The notes: generated by a model from the letters alone, not told the origin. 64,000 nucleotides of DNA from Gemmatimonadota bacterium (GCA_020348925.1 CP070758.1:2842306-2906305), one strand, 5' to 3'; counted from the first letter of the stretch, positions 19,255 to 31,579 are shown. Numbers and translations are program-made.

Positions 19255-20388
19255 TCAGTTCTGATTTGATTTTTTGAACTCACTTGGAGTCATTCCGGTC
19301 TGTTTTTTGAATACCTCGTTAAAGGTCGATTTTGAATTAAAGCCAACCTCGTACAGGATTTCCAGTATCGTCATGTCATTATTCGTCGGCTCCATCATGA
19401 GGCGTTTTGCCTCTTCAACTCTATAATTATTTATAAAATTAAAAAAATTCTGATTGAAGGACGTGTTGATAACCCGTGAGAGATGCCAACTGGGAATGGA
19501 CAATTTCTCGGAGAGATCGTCGATGGTTAATTGTGGTATGAGATAGGGTTTCTGGGTCTCCATAAAATTCTTCAGTTTTTCTATATACTTTTGAATATCG
19601 GTTTGAGGTAGCCCTGAGTTCGCATACTTTTGTTTTCCCTCTATTCCCGAGAATATTTTCAGTTGATGTAAACCTTTAATAACCAAGATCGTTGTAAAAA
19701 CGAGAAATATCGTTATCGAGAATAAATCCATGATACTGGTAACAATACCTACATGTGCATTCAGAAGGCTCAGCGTGCTCCTGGATACGACGAATACCCA
19801 GTGCAAAGAAATAAGGACCAAAAGAGATACAACCCAATGTAAGTTGATCCTCTCCAGCGATGAATACAAATTCTTCAATTTTGTCTGATAGATATAGACT
19901 GTACGGAGCATGGCGACGATGTAGAAGAATATCTGGACAAAATTGGCAGTCCAGAACATTTTCCAAAAGTGGGAGACGAACGTATTTTGCAGAACGGTCA
20001 ATTCCACAGCCGATGGTGAGGATTGAATCTGACTCCGGATTATGGCCAAAATGACAATACCAGCAAAGGGAATGAAATGAACCGCATCTTTCCTTCTTAG
20101 CGAAAAATCTCTGTAGCACAGAGATTTTATATAGAAATAGAGCCAGGGTGCCAGCAGGAAAAACGCCGAACAGCTCACGTAATAGACGGATCGAAAATTC
20201 TCAAAGGAGAGGATCCAGAAACGAAATGAGAACCATCGGACCATCAAAAACGATTTTGACAGCAAAAAAGCCACGAGCAGATTTTTGTTCGATCGCTTTC
20301 CACCATGCTGTCTCAGTATCACAACCGCCAACAATATCAACAGAAAGCCGGCTGTTGTGAGAACAATATCTGTAAGCAGCGCAATCAT
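19255..20388 (-). CDS. Membrane-anchored AraC-family transcriptional regulator
   Basis: The 377-residue product has about six or seven hydrophobic membrane segments in residues 1-240 and a cytoplasmic C-terminal AraC-type double helix-turn-helix (about 275-375). The latter includes LSIPSWHLSRVINTSF in the first helix-turn-helix and the family signature ILYEVGFNSKSTFNEVFKK followed by GMTPSEFKK. This layout, a polytopic sensor fused to an AraC DNA-binding domain, is common in Bacteroidetes-like bacteria. The signal sensed is unknown. The ATG at 20388 follows TAGGAG. It stands alone on the minus strand between the beta-helix gene and the phosphatase operon, so its targets could be either neighbour, which is inference. 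Confidence 0.9.
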   Translation of the reverse strand: MIALLTDIVLTTAGFLLILLAVVILRQHGGKRSNKNLLVAFLLSKSFLMVRWFSFRFWILSFENFRSVYYVSCSAFFLLAPWLYFYIKSLCYRDFSLRRKDAVHFIPFAGIVILAIIRSQIQSSPSAVELTVLQNTFVSHFWKMFWTANFVQIFFYIVAMLRTVYIYQTKLKNLYSSLERINLHWVVSLLVLISLHWVFVVSRSTLSLLNAHVGIVTSIMDLFSITIFLVFTTILVIKGLHQLKIFSGIEGKQKYANSGLPQTDIQKYIEKLKNFMETQKPYLIPQLTIDDLSEKLSIPSWHLSRVINTSFNQNFFNFINNYRVEEAKRLMMEPTNNDMTILEILYEVGFNSKSTFNEVFKKQTGMTPSEFKKSNQN

Positions 20389-20822
20389 AGGCAGAAGCTC
20401 CTATGAATTTCTTCGATGATGAATCATTCAAACCATGATTGAAATATTGATCATTATTATGGCATTTTCAGTTGCATTTTATTCTTCGTGCTTGGCCGGC
20501 AAAAAATATATTGGATTTTTACACTATTACAATCTTCTTATCTCAAGAAATAATCAATAGGATCCCGAAAGAAAGGACCAGTTTTTCACATTGGACAACA
20601 GACAACGTCGAAAAGTTACAAGGGTCAGAGGTGCGGAGATGCAAGGGAGCAGGGAAGTGAATACGGAAACGGGAAACTGGAAGGCGAATGAGCGAAGGAA
20701 CAGAGGAGGGAATGTGCATCGATGTGACAACGGAGGTGGGAAAATGGAGACCGGTCTCGGGATGAGGGAAAGCCGAATGCACAATTCCAGTGGCTCGACC
20801 CTAGCCACTCCTTCCGAAAACA
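20389..20822. other. 434-bp intergenic region, purine-rich
   Basis: This separates the AraC-type gene start (ribosome site TAGGAG near 20398) from the phosphatase stop. The stretch 20590-20780 is dominated by GGGA, GGAA and GGAG runs of low complexity; open frames there on both strands look like composition artefacts. No promoter could be assigned with confidence. Confidence 0.5.
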
Positions 20823-22466
20823 TTACCGGATATTTAAAACTTTCCCGTCAACAGTATTTGGATATGGCACTCCAGCCATATGAGCCAAAGTTGGAGCGAT
20901 GTCGATGGTCCTGGCGGGCTCTTTTGAAACACCCGGTGAGATCCCTTTTCCCATGAAAATGATGGGCACTTCCTGATCGTACCAATACGAAGAGGCGTGG
21001 GCCGATCGGGCTGTATAGAGTTGAGCGTTCTCAACAAACTCCACGATCAGGCCGTAATTGCCGGGATGTTTCGGACTGACATTGCCCCTGAGAATTTCAT
21101 CCGTCCACAATGGAAAAGTCGTTTTCAAACCAGGTATAAACGTATTCCTGTATGATTTCAGGATATGATCTGCCGGACCGTTTCCGGCAAGGTCATCCGG
21201 CGTCATGGCTCTGGCAATGAAATCGGACTTTTCAAGCTCCCGGGCAATGCGGGACGGGAGTGCCTCTTCGGGACCGGAATAATTGTCGATAAAATTTTCT
21301 ATTTCCGAGAGCAGGTTCTTGAGTTCCTCCTGGGCGACCCGCTTCGCCGGTCGCCCCTGCTCGATCTCATATTCAACAATATTCGGTCCTCCGTGGTCAC
21401 CTGTCAAGGCAATGATACAGTTATTTTTTCCCAAAGTCGCATCGAGGAAATCGAAGAATCCTCCCAATTCCCGGTCCAGTCTTACTATAACATCAAGCTG
21501 TTCAAGACTCCTCGGACCAAAGTCATGTCCGATGCGGTCCGTCAATCCAACCGATATGGCCAGAAAATCCGTTGCATTTCGCCCTCCGAGTTCAAGGACT
21601 TGAATACACTCTTTTGCCAGGGCAAAGAGAGCCTCGTTCGCGTACGGGCTGAATCTGGAAAAATATGCATTCACTGTTTGTTGATGTATCTCTTGATAGA
21701 AATCTCCGATATGATGGGGAAAGGTAGTATGAATACCGTCGAATTCGCACGGAGCTTGATCAGGCCTCGCTAAATGCCGAAACGCTTCAGGTACTGAATT
21801 TTCCCATTCCAGTTTTTCTTTATACTCAGGCAAGATCTCATCGTTGAACTTTTCCAGCCAATCAGGGTAATCGTCTCGATAGTAGGTTGATGTCACAAAC
21901 TGACCTGCAGAAGGTTCTATCCAGTAGACATGATTTTGGGATTTGTCGAGCACTGGTTTGCCTCCATAACACAGTGCAGTCGTTGTAATATTTAGAGAAA
22001 CACTCCTGCAATCAGGATCGACACTTTTCATCCAGTCGCCGAGACCCGTAACTTTTGTGATCCTCGGTGAAAAACTCAAAGCATCTGGATAACCAAGGAT
22101 GTGTTCTTCCTCATCAACAAATATCAATTTCCTGTACCCATCCTCGGTAATGATGTCATTTGTCACCACTCCGTGTGTCCTCGGATGAGCGCCTGTATAT
22201 ATTGTGGTATGGCCGGGCCACGACAAGGTCGGCGCGTGATCGACCAGGGCCGTATCGTACCTCCACCCTTGATCCCGCAGTCGTCTGAAACCACCCGTAA
22301 AAACGCTGTCGTACCGTTCAAGATACCCGGCACGGAACTGGTCCAGCGTGATCATAACGACAAGCTTTGGCTTTTCTTTCGCACTGTCCTGTGCACATGA
22401 ATGAAAGAATATCACTACGATAATAGAAAATACTATACGGATAAACGTGATGGGGAAGTATTGCAT
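20823..22466 (-). CDS. Lipoprotein alkaline phosphatase/phosphodiesterase, PafA-like
   Basis: The 547-residue product belongs to the alkaline phosphatase superfamily, type I phosphodiesterase/nucleotide pyrophosphatase branch, and resembles PafA-type monoesterases. A lipobox (FFHSC, cysteine 24) predicts a lipoprotein. Metal and catalytic motifs are present: D42 in ITLDQFRAGY, the nucleophile region APTLSWPGHTTIYTG where S82 sits at the position of the PafA threonine, then D and H in LTDRIGHDFG, DH in TGDHGGPN and a late H in SAHASSYWYDQEVP. It ends with the usual DIAPTLAHMAGVPYP. The ATG at 22466 follows AAGGATTGCT. It starts 15 bases after the stop of the beta-lactamase/M23 gene, so they probably share a transcript. 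It likely releases phosphate from periplasmic or surface esters; the exact substrate is unknown. Confidence 0.9.
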   Translation of the reverse strand: MQYFPITFIRIVFSIIVVIFFHSCAQDSAKEKPKLVVMITLDQFRAGYLERYDSVFTGGFRRLRDQGWRYDTALVDHAPTLSWPGHTTIYTGAHPRTHGVVTNDIITEDGYRKLIFVDEEEHILGYPDALSFSPRITKVTGLGDWMKSVDPDCRSVSLNITTTALCYGGKPVLDKSQNHVYWIEPSAGQFVTSTYYRDDYPDWLEKFNDEILPEYKEKLEWENSVPEAFRHLARPDQAPCEFDGIHTTFPHHIGDFYQEIHQQTVNAYFSRFSPYANEALFALAKECIQVLELGGRNATDFLAISVGLTDRIGHDFGPRSLEQLDVIVRLDRELGGFFDFLDATLGKNNCIIALTGDHGGPNIVEYEIEQGRPAKRVAQEELKNLLSEIENFIDNYSGPEEALPSRIARELEKSDFIARAMTPDDLAGNGPADHILKSYRNTFIPGLKTTFPLWTDEILRGNVSPKHPGNYGLIVEFVENAQLYTARSAHASSYWYDQEVPIIFMGKGISPGVSKEPARTIDIAPTLAHMAGVPYPNTVDGKVLNIR

Positions 22467-22481
22467 AGCAATCCTTGTCCT

Positions 22482-24890
22482 TTAACGGGAGTTTTCTTCT
22501 ATAAAATCCGTGGGATCAAGCCAGCCCAGCTCGGTCGGATAGGCATAGGTATAGCCGGCCGTCCAGCGGTTGTCACTGGCATCGGAGGGGTAATCGTACC
22601 TGCTCCCTGTGCGAATTCCGAAATGAAGATGGGGTTCGAGCCAGTCCACCAGACCACTGATCTCATCACCGTCCCCCAAATAGGCGATAAGCTCGCCTTT
22701 ATAGACAGCACCGCTTCTCTTTTTCCATCTCCTCGTACTCAAATGACCGTATAACGAGTACACCTCAGGAGACTGATGATCGATGGTTATCGTCCATCCG
22801 TAGCCAAGGATCCATCCTGAATGACTGATAGATCCATCGGCAATGGCATACACAGGGGTACCCGCAGCCCCGATAACATCCTCACCGGCATGATACCGGT
22901 TGGTTGGTCTATAAAAGTTGCCGAAATCCTGAGACACTTCATACTCTTCCAGTGGGTACCGGAAAGTTGAAGAAGAATATCCACAGTCGCCTATGTTTAA
23001 AACGACATTCACTAAACCCAAGGCATCCAGAATATTCACATTCCCGTCAACGTTGCAATCGGCCCGGCCACGTGGTCCTCCCATCAATGGATCCGTACCC
23101 AATATGTGATTCACCACACCCAGCACATCCAAGACGTCGATCAAGCCATCACAGGTGATATCACCCCTCTCAGCCTCACCCTGTTCCGGATTGTGGATAT
23201 CAGGGCAGTTGTCTTCATTACAGGTATTTGCGGCGTAACCCGGATCGCCGTACCCGTCACTATCAGTATCAGTACACGGATCGCACTCATCACCGATACT
23301 ATCGTTATCATCATCCCCTTGATCCGGGTTGAAGTCACCTTCACAATTGTCACAGACGTCCCCCAGACCATCCTCATCAATATCTAACTGATCAGGATTA
23401 TGGTCAGCCGGACAGTTGTCCTCTACATCGATGATCCCATCTTCGTCGTCATCATCACACCTGTCACCACGTCCATCACCATCCGAGTCATATTGACCAG
23501 GATTGCTTATTTCTATACAATTGTCGCACACATTGCCAAATCCATCGTTATCCATATCCTCCTGCTCGGGATTGTATACAACAGGACAGTTATCATATCC
23601 TGCGACTATTCCATCCAAATCGTAATCCGAGGCAAAATCGAAGAGCTCATTCGCTATTTCGAGCACGGCCGCATAGCTGAGCCTGTGGTTCGTGGCTGCA
23701 ATCACGCCAGAATTCTCCTGTTTGCTGTAGAACATGAGCGATCCGCCTCCGGTATACCCCCCTATATGTCCCCAAACTACCCTGTCATAGATGCCGTATC
23801 TCCCCCAAAAGATACCCAGGGCCGGTGAAACTTCCGGAAGTTGGATCGTTGTCATCAAATCGACGGTAGAGCTCTCAAGGATTCGGACGCCGTCTATCTG
23901 ACCCCTTTGCATGAAGGCGATGAGGTGGCGTGCCAGGTGAAGTACACTCGTTTTGAGTTGCCCGCAGGGATAGACCGGCAAGCCCAGATACCCGAATGGA
24001 ACGAAGGCGTCACCAATACCTCGATACGGCATGGCGATGGTATTGGTGTCCAGATCTGCCAGAAACCACGACGTCTCCTCCATCTTCAAGGGTGTGAAGA
24101 GGAAATCCCTGCAATACTGGGCAAAGGGAACGCCCGTGATCTCTTCCACCAGATAACCTCCTAATGCAGATCCCACATTACTGTATTCGTATTGTGTCCC
24201 AGGCCTCCAAGGACCAAAGTTATCCTCGGCGCTGTAATAAGCCCCCCCCGGCGTGAGGTAATCCTCCAAGAATTCACCTAACGGGATCGGGGAATCAACG
24301 CCGATAGATTCCACAGCGAGCAGAGCACCCCACTCGTCCATGATACTTGAGGTGTGCGTCATCAGCATCAGAAACGTGATGGGCGTATCAGGAAACTGAG
24401 GATGGATCACCTGGAAGGCTGAAAGGTAGTCATTGATTGTATCGTCAAGTTCAAAAAGATTTTCCTCCCAGAGCTGCATCAGGGCGACGCCGACAACAGT
24501 CTTGGAAATGGAGTACATCTCAAAAACCGTCGTATCGGACACCTCGATGCCTCTCTCGATATTGGCCCACCCATAAGAGCCGGTCCATATGATCTCACCG
24601 TCTTTGATGATGCACGCGGCCAGGCCGGGCAAATTATAATCTTCCATCCTTCCAATGAAACATGAATCCAGGTCCGCCTGGACCGGAACCGCCTCCTCCA
24701 CCTGCAAAGGTTCAACGATGGAATTCCAACCTATATCACGGGTCATATCGACAGGAGAATGGATATTGAAATTCTCGTCTGAATGAATTTTTGAAGACCG
24801 ACTCGTTACCTCATCAGCGAGTCCGAAAAAGAACACGACGCCTAACGAAGTGAGGGCAATTGCTGTGCGACTCATAAGTTTCACAAACAT
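22482..24890 (-). CDS. Secreted serine beta-lactamase-like/TSP3/dockerin/M23 peptidase fusion
   Basis: I start at the ATG at 24890 (802 residues): CGGGAG lies upstream and a signal peptide follows. An ATG at 24916 is the main alternative. Residues about 77-417 are a class C beta-lactamase/serine hydrolase domain with S127 and K130 in the SISK motif, Y and N in YEYSNVGS and HIGGYTGGG as the third box. Thrombospondin type 3 repeats (about 422-573) and a dockerin (575-635) follow. Then, unusually, an M23/LytM peptidase domain (645-795) contains YHAGED, YSLYGHLS and PHLHFGIR, so the zinc-site residues appear intact. A penicillin-recognising head and a peptidoglycan endopeptidase tail in one exported protein suggest action on cell walls, possibly of other bacteria; this is inference. 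There is no T9SS tail. Confidence 0.88.
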   Translation of the reverse strand: MFVKLMSRTAIALTSLGVVFFFGLADEVTSRSSKIHSDENFNIHSPVDMTRDIGWNSIVEPLQVEEAVPVQADLDSCFIGRMEDYNLPGLAACIIKDGEIIWTGSYGWANIERGIEVSDTTVFEMYSISKTVVGVALMQLWEENLFELDDTINDYLSAFQVIHPQFPDTPITFLMLMTHTSSIMDEWGALLAVESIGVDSPIPLGEFLEDYLTPGGAYYSAEDNFGPWRPGTQYEYSNVGSALGGYLVEEITGVPFAQYCRDFLFTPLKMEETSWFLADLDTNTIAMPYRGIGDAFVPFGYLGLPVYPCGQLKTSVLHLARHLIAFMQRGQIDGVRILESSTVDLMTTIQLPEVSPALGIFWGRYGIYDRVVWGHIGGYTGGGSLMFYSKQENSGVIAATNHRLSYAAVLEIANELFDFASDYDLDGIVAGYDNCPVVYNPEQEDMDNDGFGNVCDNCIEISNPGQYDSDGDGRGDRCDDDDEDGIIDVEDNCPADHNPDQLDIDEDGLGDVCDNCEGDFNPDQGDDDNDSIGDECDPCTDTDSDGYGDPGYAANTCNEDNCPDIHNPEQGEAERGDITCDGLIDVLDVLGVVNHILGTDPLMGGPRGRADCNVDGNVNILDALGLVNVVLNIGDCGYSSSTFRYPLEEYEVSQDFGNFYRPTNRYHAGEDVIGAAGTPVYAIADGSISHSGWILGYGWTITIDHQSPEVYSLYGHLSTRRWKKRSGAVYKGELIAYLGDGDEISGLVDWLEPHLHFGIRTGSRYDYPSDASDNRWTAGYTYAYPTELGWLDPTDFIEENSR

Positions 24891-24973
24891 GAAATACTTC
24901 TCCCGATTGGCACTCATAACATCCTTATAACAATGAGCAACTCCGAGTGAGAGGCACTGTGTAAAATGAAGGG

Positions 24974-27205
24974 TCAGTGAACTCCAGATGTGCACTCACC
25001 AGTACCCAATATGACATTTATTATTCCCAGGGCATCAAGAATATTTACACCCCCGTCACCGTTGCAATCGGCCCGGTCAAGGGGACCACCGGCAAGAGGT
25101 GCGGATGCCAATATGTGGTTCACGATTGCCAATACATCAAGCACGTCAATCCCGCCATTACAGTCCACGTCCCCTCTTTCAACAGTTCCCTGATCCGGAT
25201 TAAATACATTGGGGCAATTGTCCTCCTCACACGTATTGGCCGGATAGCCCGGATCCCCGTACCCGTCACCATCGGTGTCCGTGCACGCATCGCAGGCGTC
25301 ACCTGTGCCGTCACCGTCCTCATCCCGCTGGTCGGGATTGAATTCCTCCGGACAATTGTCGCAGACATCGCCCGCATCGTCGCCATCAATATCTTCCTGA
25401 CCGGGATTACGAACATTGGAGCAATTATCGCAGGCATCACCGAGCTCATCACTGTCCGAGTTGTTCTGATCGGGATTGGCCACACCGGAACAGTTATCGC
25501 AAAGGTTGCCGACACCGTCCTCATCGGAATCTTCCTGGCCGGGATTGTTCACGTCCGCGCAGTTGTCACAGGCATCACCGAGCCCGTCACCGTCGGAATC
25601 CTCCTGGCCGGGATTAAACGTGCTCGGGCAATTGTCAACCGGACAGGTCTCCGATTCGTCCGGGATTCCATCTCGATCCGAATCGAGCCCGAAACACAGG
25701 TTCTCCCGACCCTCCACAACAACCACAACCTGATTCGTTGCAACATCAGTATATGTATTCACGATACCCGAGGGCCACTCAACGGTCATGCCTTCGACGA
25801 TTGTAACGTCGTCAAGGCCGAACGTCGCAGTGACATCACTCTGGCTGCGATGGCCGTTATTGGTTCTGATCTCCCGCATCTGTTCAATTCCATTCCCACC
25901 AACAGTGGCATTTACCCTTACCTTTGTCCCGATCCCCGTGGCATTGGACGTCGTCCCGATACACCGCACCTTCAACCAATTTGCCATCTCGGAATCATTG
26001 CGATACAGAAAATTATTCTGATTCTCCCAGTTGGCCAGAAACAGATCCAGATCCCCGTCGCCATCATAATCCGCCGCTCCCACACCTGAAGCATATCCAA
26101 GCCGGTTCACGATCTCGCCCTGCGTAACCCGGGTGAAGTCGCCCTCACCGTTATTCACGTAGAGAAGGCACGGTTGGTAGTACTGGGTGACAAACAGATC
26201 CAGGTTCCCGTCGTTGTCGAAATCAGCCCAGACGCCACTCCCGGAGCGGCCCGGATTGTGCGCCAAAACACTGCCTGTCATCTCACTGAAACCGCCATCA
26301 CCATCGTTTCGAAACAGTTGATCCGCCTCGCCATCCCCACTGTAAGGGCCATTGGCCACAAACAGATCCAGATCGCCGTCGTTGTCGTAATCGCCCCAAC
26401 TGCCTCCGTGGGAAGACCGATTGTCCGCCACAATACTCCCTTCGGTTATTTTCGTGAAGGTGCCGTCGCCGTTATTCATGTAGAGAAAGTTGTTCTGGTT
26501 CGACCTGTTGGCCACAAACAGATCCAGGAAACCGTCGTTATTGTAGTCTCCCCAGCTGGCGCCCAGAGATTCTCCGCCGTCGCTAACGACAGCGCCCTCA
26601 GTCACCTTCTCGAAAGTGCCGTCCCCCCTGTTTCTATAGAGGAAGTTGTTTTGGTTGAAGGCATTGGCCACGAACAGATCCAGATACCCGTCGTTGTCGT
26701 AATCTCCCCAGGCACTGGAAAAGGATGCACCGCCGTCCGTGACAACGGGACCAGCAGTGATCTTGGTGAAGGTCCCGTCGCCATTGTTCATGTACAGGAA
26801 GTTGTCCCGGTCCCGCTGATTGGCCACGAAAAGATCGAGAAAACCATCATTGTTACAGTCTCCCCAACACGGCCCGGAAGAGTAAGGATCATAACTGGCG
26901 ATGTCATTAACGATATCGCCCTCCAGGATTTTTGTGAACGTGGCATTGCCGTTGTTACGATACAAGAAATTTCTCTGGTCCTGCCAGTTGGCGACAAAGA
27001 GGTCAACATTGCCATCGGTGTCGTAGTCTCCCCAGGCAACGCCTGCGGAGATCCCTCCGTCACTGACGACATCCCCGCCCCCTATCCTGACAAAGATTTG
27101 CCCGTGAAGGTCTGGTACTCCCATCAAACTTATTGTCACGAGACACACCGTACTTACCACCATCTGATCAAGGAGATCAGGAACAGCTCTTCTGAAACGA
27201 AACAT
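24974..27205 (-). CDS. Secreted FG-GAP/ASPIC-UnbV/TSP3/dockerin protein
   Basis: The ATG at 27205 (743 residues) is preferred because AAGGAGG lies upstream and MFRFRRAVPDLL begins a signal peptide; the frame extends 51 codons further without merit. Seven FG-GAP/VCBS repeats of the WGDYDNDGYLDLFVAN type fill about 40-400. An ASPIC/UnbV domain follows (GIGTKVRVNATVGG ... QMREIRTNNG ... VEWPSG), then five or six thrombospondin type 3 repeats (DNCSNVRNPGQEDIDGDD) and a dockerin ending in GTGECTSGVH. This is the bacterial CRTAC1-like architecture, usually extracellular and calcium-binding. There is no T9SS tail. The nearest parallel is the gene at 29462-31579. Its ligand is unknown. Confidence 0.88.
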   Translation of the reverse strand: MFRFRRAVPDLLDQMVVSTVCLVTISLMGVPDLHGQIFVRIGGGDVVSDGGISAGVAWGDYDTDGNVDLFVANWQDQRNFLYRNNGNATFTKILEGDIVNDIASYDPYSSGPCWGDCNNDGFLDLFVANQRDRDNFLYMNNGDGTFTKITAGPVVTDGGASFSSAWGDYDNDGYLDLFVANAFNQNNFLYRNRGDGTFEKVTEGAVVSDGGESLGASWGDYNNDGFLDLFVANRSNQNNFLYMNNGDGTFTKITEGSIVADNRSSHGGSWGDYDNDGDLDLFVANGPYSGDGEADQLFRNDGDGGFSEMTGSVLAHNPGRSGSGVWADFDNDGNLDLFVTQYYQPCLLYVNNGEGDFTRVTQGEIVNRLGYASGVGAADYDGDGDLDLFLANWENQNNFLYRNDSEMANWLKVRCIGTTSNATGIGTKVRVNATVGGNGIEQMREIRTNNGHRSQSDVTATFGLDDVTIVEGMTVEWPSGIVNTYTDVATNQVVVVVEGRENLCFGLDSDRDGIPDESETCPVDNCPSTFNPGQEDSDGDGLGDACDNCADVNNPGQEDSDEDGVGNLCDNCSGVANPDQNNSDSDELGDACDNCSNVRNPGQEDIDGDDAGDVCDNCPEEFNPDQRDEDGDGTGDACDACTDTDGDGYGDPGYPANTCEEDNCPNVFNPDQGTVERGDVDCNGGIDVLDVLAIVNHILASAPLAGGPLDRADCNGDGGVNILDALGIINVILGTGECTSGVH

Positions 27206-27392
27206 CCGCCATCCTCCTTCACGTTTTTTCCCCTTGTTCTCAATCTCTGTTTGGGAACGCACAACACAGGGACACTCGGTTTCCATATCAACACTGCTTC
27301 CAAACTGGAGTATGGGAGTAAGCCCAAAGTTTTCCCATCGATATTGACGACCCCGCATCTTTCTCAGAAATACACTCGGGCGCTCTCTCTGA

Positions 27393-28340
27393 TCACTCCT
27401 CGAATTTTTCCGCGTACCGGCTTTGCTCGAGAAACGCCTGATAATCGGTCACGCCAAGGATCTCGCGCACGGCTTTCGACTTGTCGTTCGCATTTGTGCA
27501 ATAGGCTTCGACGATGAGGCTTCCCAGCACATAGCCGACGTGCATTGGCTGCTCCGGATCGCTCGGCTTGCTCCACATCCAGTCCCCGGTCTCCGCACCA
27601 TTCATCTCCTTGCGAAACAAATGCCAGAGCCTTCTCTCATGTTTCAAAGTATAGTCAACGGCTTCATCTTGTGTGATTTTTCCTGTGACGAGATTGGCAA
27701 AAAATTCAGCCGTGCCCTCGCGGATGGATAGACCGAGGAGGTTCTTCTCCGGCCCGAAAAGGGCCTTATACTTGTCGTACCCCACGGCCATGACCTGTTG
27801 AAAATGGACCAATTCATGGATCAGAAGGGTTCTCTTATCTTCAAGCGGTCTCTTCCATTTTTCGACGGAGATGAGTTGTCCCTCCGTTGATCCCGAGCCA
27901 ATACCCCGATAGGCTCCGATCAGAAAATAGGTTCGAGGGAACACGGCGTTCGGAATGAGGCGCTTGAGTTCAACAAAAGCTTCGCGATAGGACGGTTCCT
28001 TGGCAGAGATTAAATCCGGCAAGTCACCGAGAGAGTCATACTTCTCCGGATGCGTTCGGATCGCTTTGACCAATCGTTCAGCCGTAAGATCATATTTCTC
28101 TATGAACATTCGAAGTCCGGGTGTCCCCTTATCCAGATACTCCGATTGAAGGATGGCTACAGAATCGCATCCCGGAGTCAAGAGTCCGTGTGCATGTACA
28201 AAGGTGTGAATATCATCATAGACGAACCGGGCTTGCTGGGGATCCATCGTCAAGTATTCACTCAGCTGGGCATTGGTACCGGGGGAAATCACTCCTGCGA
28301 GTGAAACACAAATGAAGAATACATAGAGAATGCGTTGCAT
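27393..28340 (-). CDS. Secreted zinc metallopeptidase-like protein (HELVH)
   Basis: The 315-residue product has a signal peptide (1-24) and a gluzincin-type zinc motif H175-E176-L-V-H179, with a glutamate-rich helix (REGTAEFF, E208/E212) that could supply the third ligand. This resembles the DUF2268 family of predicted zinc proteases, though family assignment is tentative. There are no accessory domains and no dockerin or T9SS tail, so it is probably periplasmic or freely secreted. The ATG at 28340 has a good AAAGGAG site. It is transcribed toward the FG-GAP/ASPIC gene with a 187-bp gap. Confidence 0.82.
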   Translation of the reverse strand: MQRILYVFFICVSLAGVISPGTNAQLSEYLTMDPQQARFVYDDIHTFVHAHGLLTPGCDSVAILQSEYLDKGTPGLRMFIEKYDLTAERLVKAIRTHPEKYDSLGDLPDLISAKEPSYREAFVELKRLIPNAVFPRTYFLIGAYRGIGSGSTEGQLISVEKWKRPLEDKRTLLIHELVHFQQVMAVGYDKYKALFGPEKNLLGLSIREGTAEFFANLVTGKITQDEAVDYTLKHERRLWHLFRKEMNGAETGDWMWSKPSDPEQPMHVGYVLGSLIVEAYCTNANDKSKAVREILGVTDYQAFLEQSRYAEKFEE

Positions 28341-28581
28341 GTTGATCTCCTTTAGAAACCTTATGAGAATTCAATATTCATCGAATTTGAGTGAGAGAGG
28401 TTGAAGTATATTTTACGTATCACTCCGAGTCTGATTTATCGGGCGAAAAGTCTTCTGCTTCATCGATGAAATGCTTCACTCGGCAGAGCCTGCCTCTCGG
28501 CGAGTAAAAGCATAGAAACTCTCTTGACTCCAGATTCTCCGACTTCGCTTTACTTCACCCAGAATGAATTAGAGGAATAAC

Positions 28582-29064
28582 CTACTTGATAGCACCGGGT
28601 TTCCCCAGAAGTCGACGGAGTATACCGAGCTGGCCCGCATGATAGGCTTCGTGAAACAGTAAAATCGCCAACTGTTCACAGACCGTTCCGTTCTCCACTG
28701 GTTCCTCCAGCTCCTCAGGCGATATGGAGTGTAATTTTGTGAGTAATTTATTCTGAGAAGCGAGGAGATCGGTCAACATCCTCGAGAGTGGCAGAGCCAC
28801 ACTTTCGTCCTTCAGGGGAGCCGAACCGCGGACATACGGAGCGGCTTCCTCTTGGCTCCAGACATGACGCTCGCCAATAATCTTCATAACCTGATTTCGA
28901 GTGGCAACGATGTGACCAAAGACCCAGTTCACGCAGTTGCCAGCCTGCCGAGGCTGAAAGAGACTCTCATCAGGAGTAATTCCTTTTAGATTTTTCTCGA
29001 TCACCATCACGTTGAGACTGAACAGTTTTGAGAGTGTGTCGCTATTCATGAACCTCTTTTCCAT
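28582..29064 (-). CDS. DinB-like family protein
   Basis: I choose the ATG at 29064 (160 residues), preceded by GAGAGGAAA; another ATG at 29049 is equally possible, and an open frame extends to 29232 with no family similarity. The length and the all-helical pattern match the DinB/YfiT-like four-helix bundle. Metal-binding histidines are seen in NWVFGHIVATRNQ and in LFHEAYHAGQLGILRR, the usual C-terminal H-x3-H pair. Members are often thiol-dependent metal enzymes; the substrate here is unknown. It has no signal peptide, so it is cytoplasmic, an exception in this secretory stretch. Confidence 0.83.
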   Translation of the reverse strand: MEKRFMNSDTLSKLFSLNVMVIEKNLKGITPDESLFQPRQAGNCVNWVFGHIVATRNQVMKIIGERHVWSQEEAAPYVRGSAPLKDESVALPLSRMLTDLLASQNKLLTKLHSISPEELEEPVENGTVCEQLAILLFHEAYHAGQLGILRRLLGKPGAIK

Positions 29065-29461
29065 TTTCCTCTCAGCGTACATAATCGTCAAGTGATCTTG
29101 AACCCTCATATCACGCTGAGAGTAAGATTGTATGGACCTCAGCACCGAATCCTGCCATCGTGTCTCGTAGAATAGGATGATATCGCAAAAGTTGTGCCGA
29201 AGGATTTTCTCGAGATTGACTTTAAGATTCATAATTTAATATATGAGATCGGTTTATCAAAAACATTTGAAACGAAAACCGACCTCATGTCAGGTACGGC
29301 ACAGGAAAATGACCAGTTAGGAAGGAAGGATTTTGCACCCTTGACGGACCACTCCAGATATATACACCAAGAAGAGGGAGGCGTATAGTTCCGAGGAAGA
29401 TGGTCTTCAGCCGAACATTTGACCTGTGCAACACCACAAACCATCAATTGCACATCATTCT
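29065..29461. other. 397-bp intergenic region
   Basis: No gene supported. The region sits between the DinB-like gene start and the stop of the FG-GAP/ASPIC gene. An upstream in-frame extension of the DinB gene (to 29232) covers part of it without recognisable similarity. The A- and T-rich stretch at 29228-29280 is the likeliest promoter area for the DinB gene, but I could not fix -35 and -10 boxes. Confidence 0.45.

Positions 29462-31579
<2,118 letters not shown>

Noticed and set aside
20591-20956. 121-codon plus-strand gene
   Set aside because: It reads through purine-rich low-complexity sequence and into the antisense of the phosphatase gene; no domain is seen.
26174-27517. 447-codon plus-strand open frame
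   Set aside because: It is antisense to the FG-GAP/ASPIC gene; its IVV- and VSP-rich translation is the mirror of repeated calcium-loop codons.
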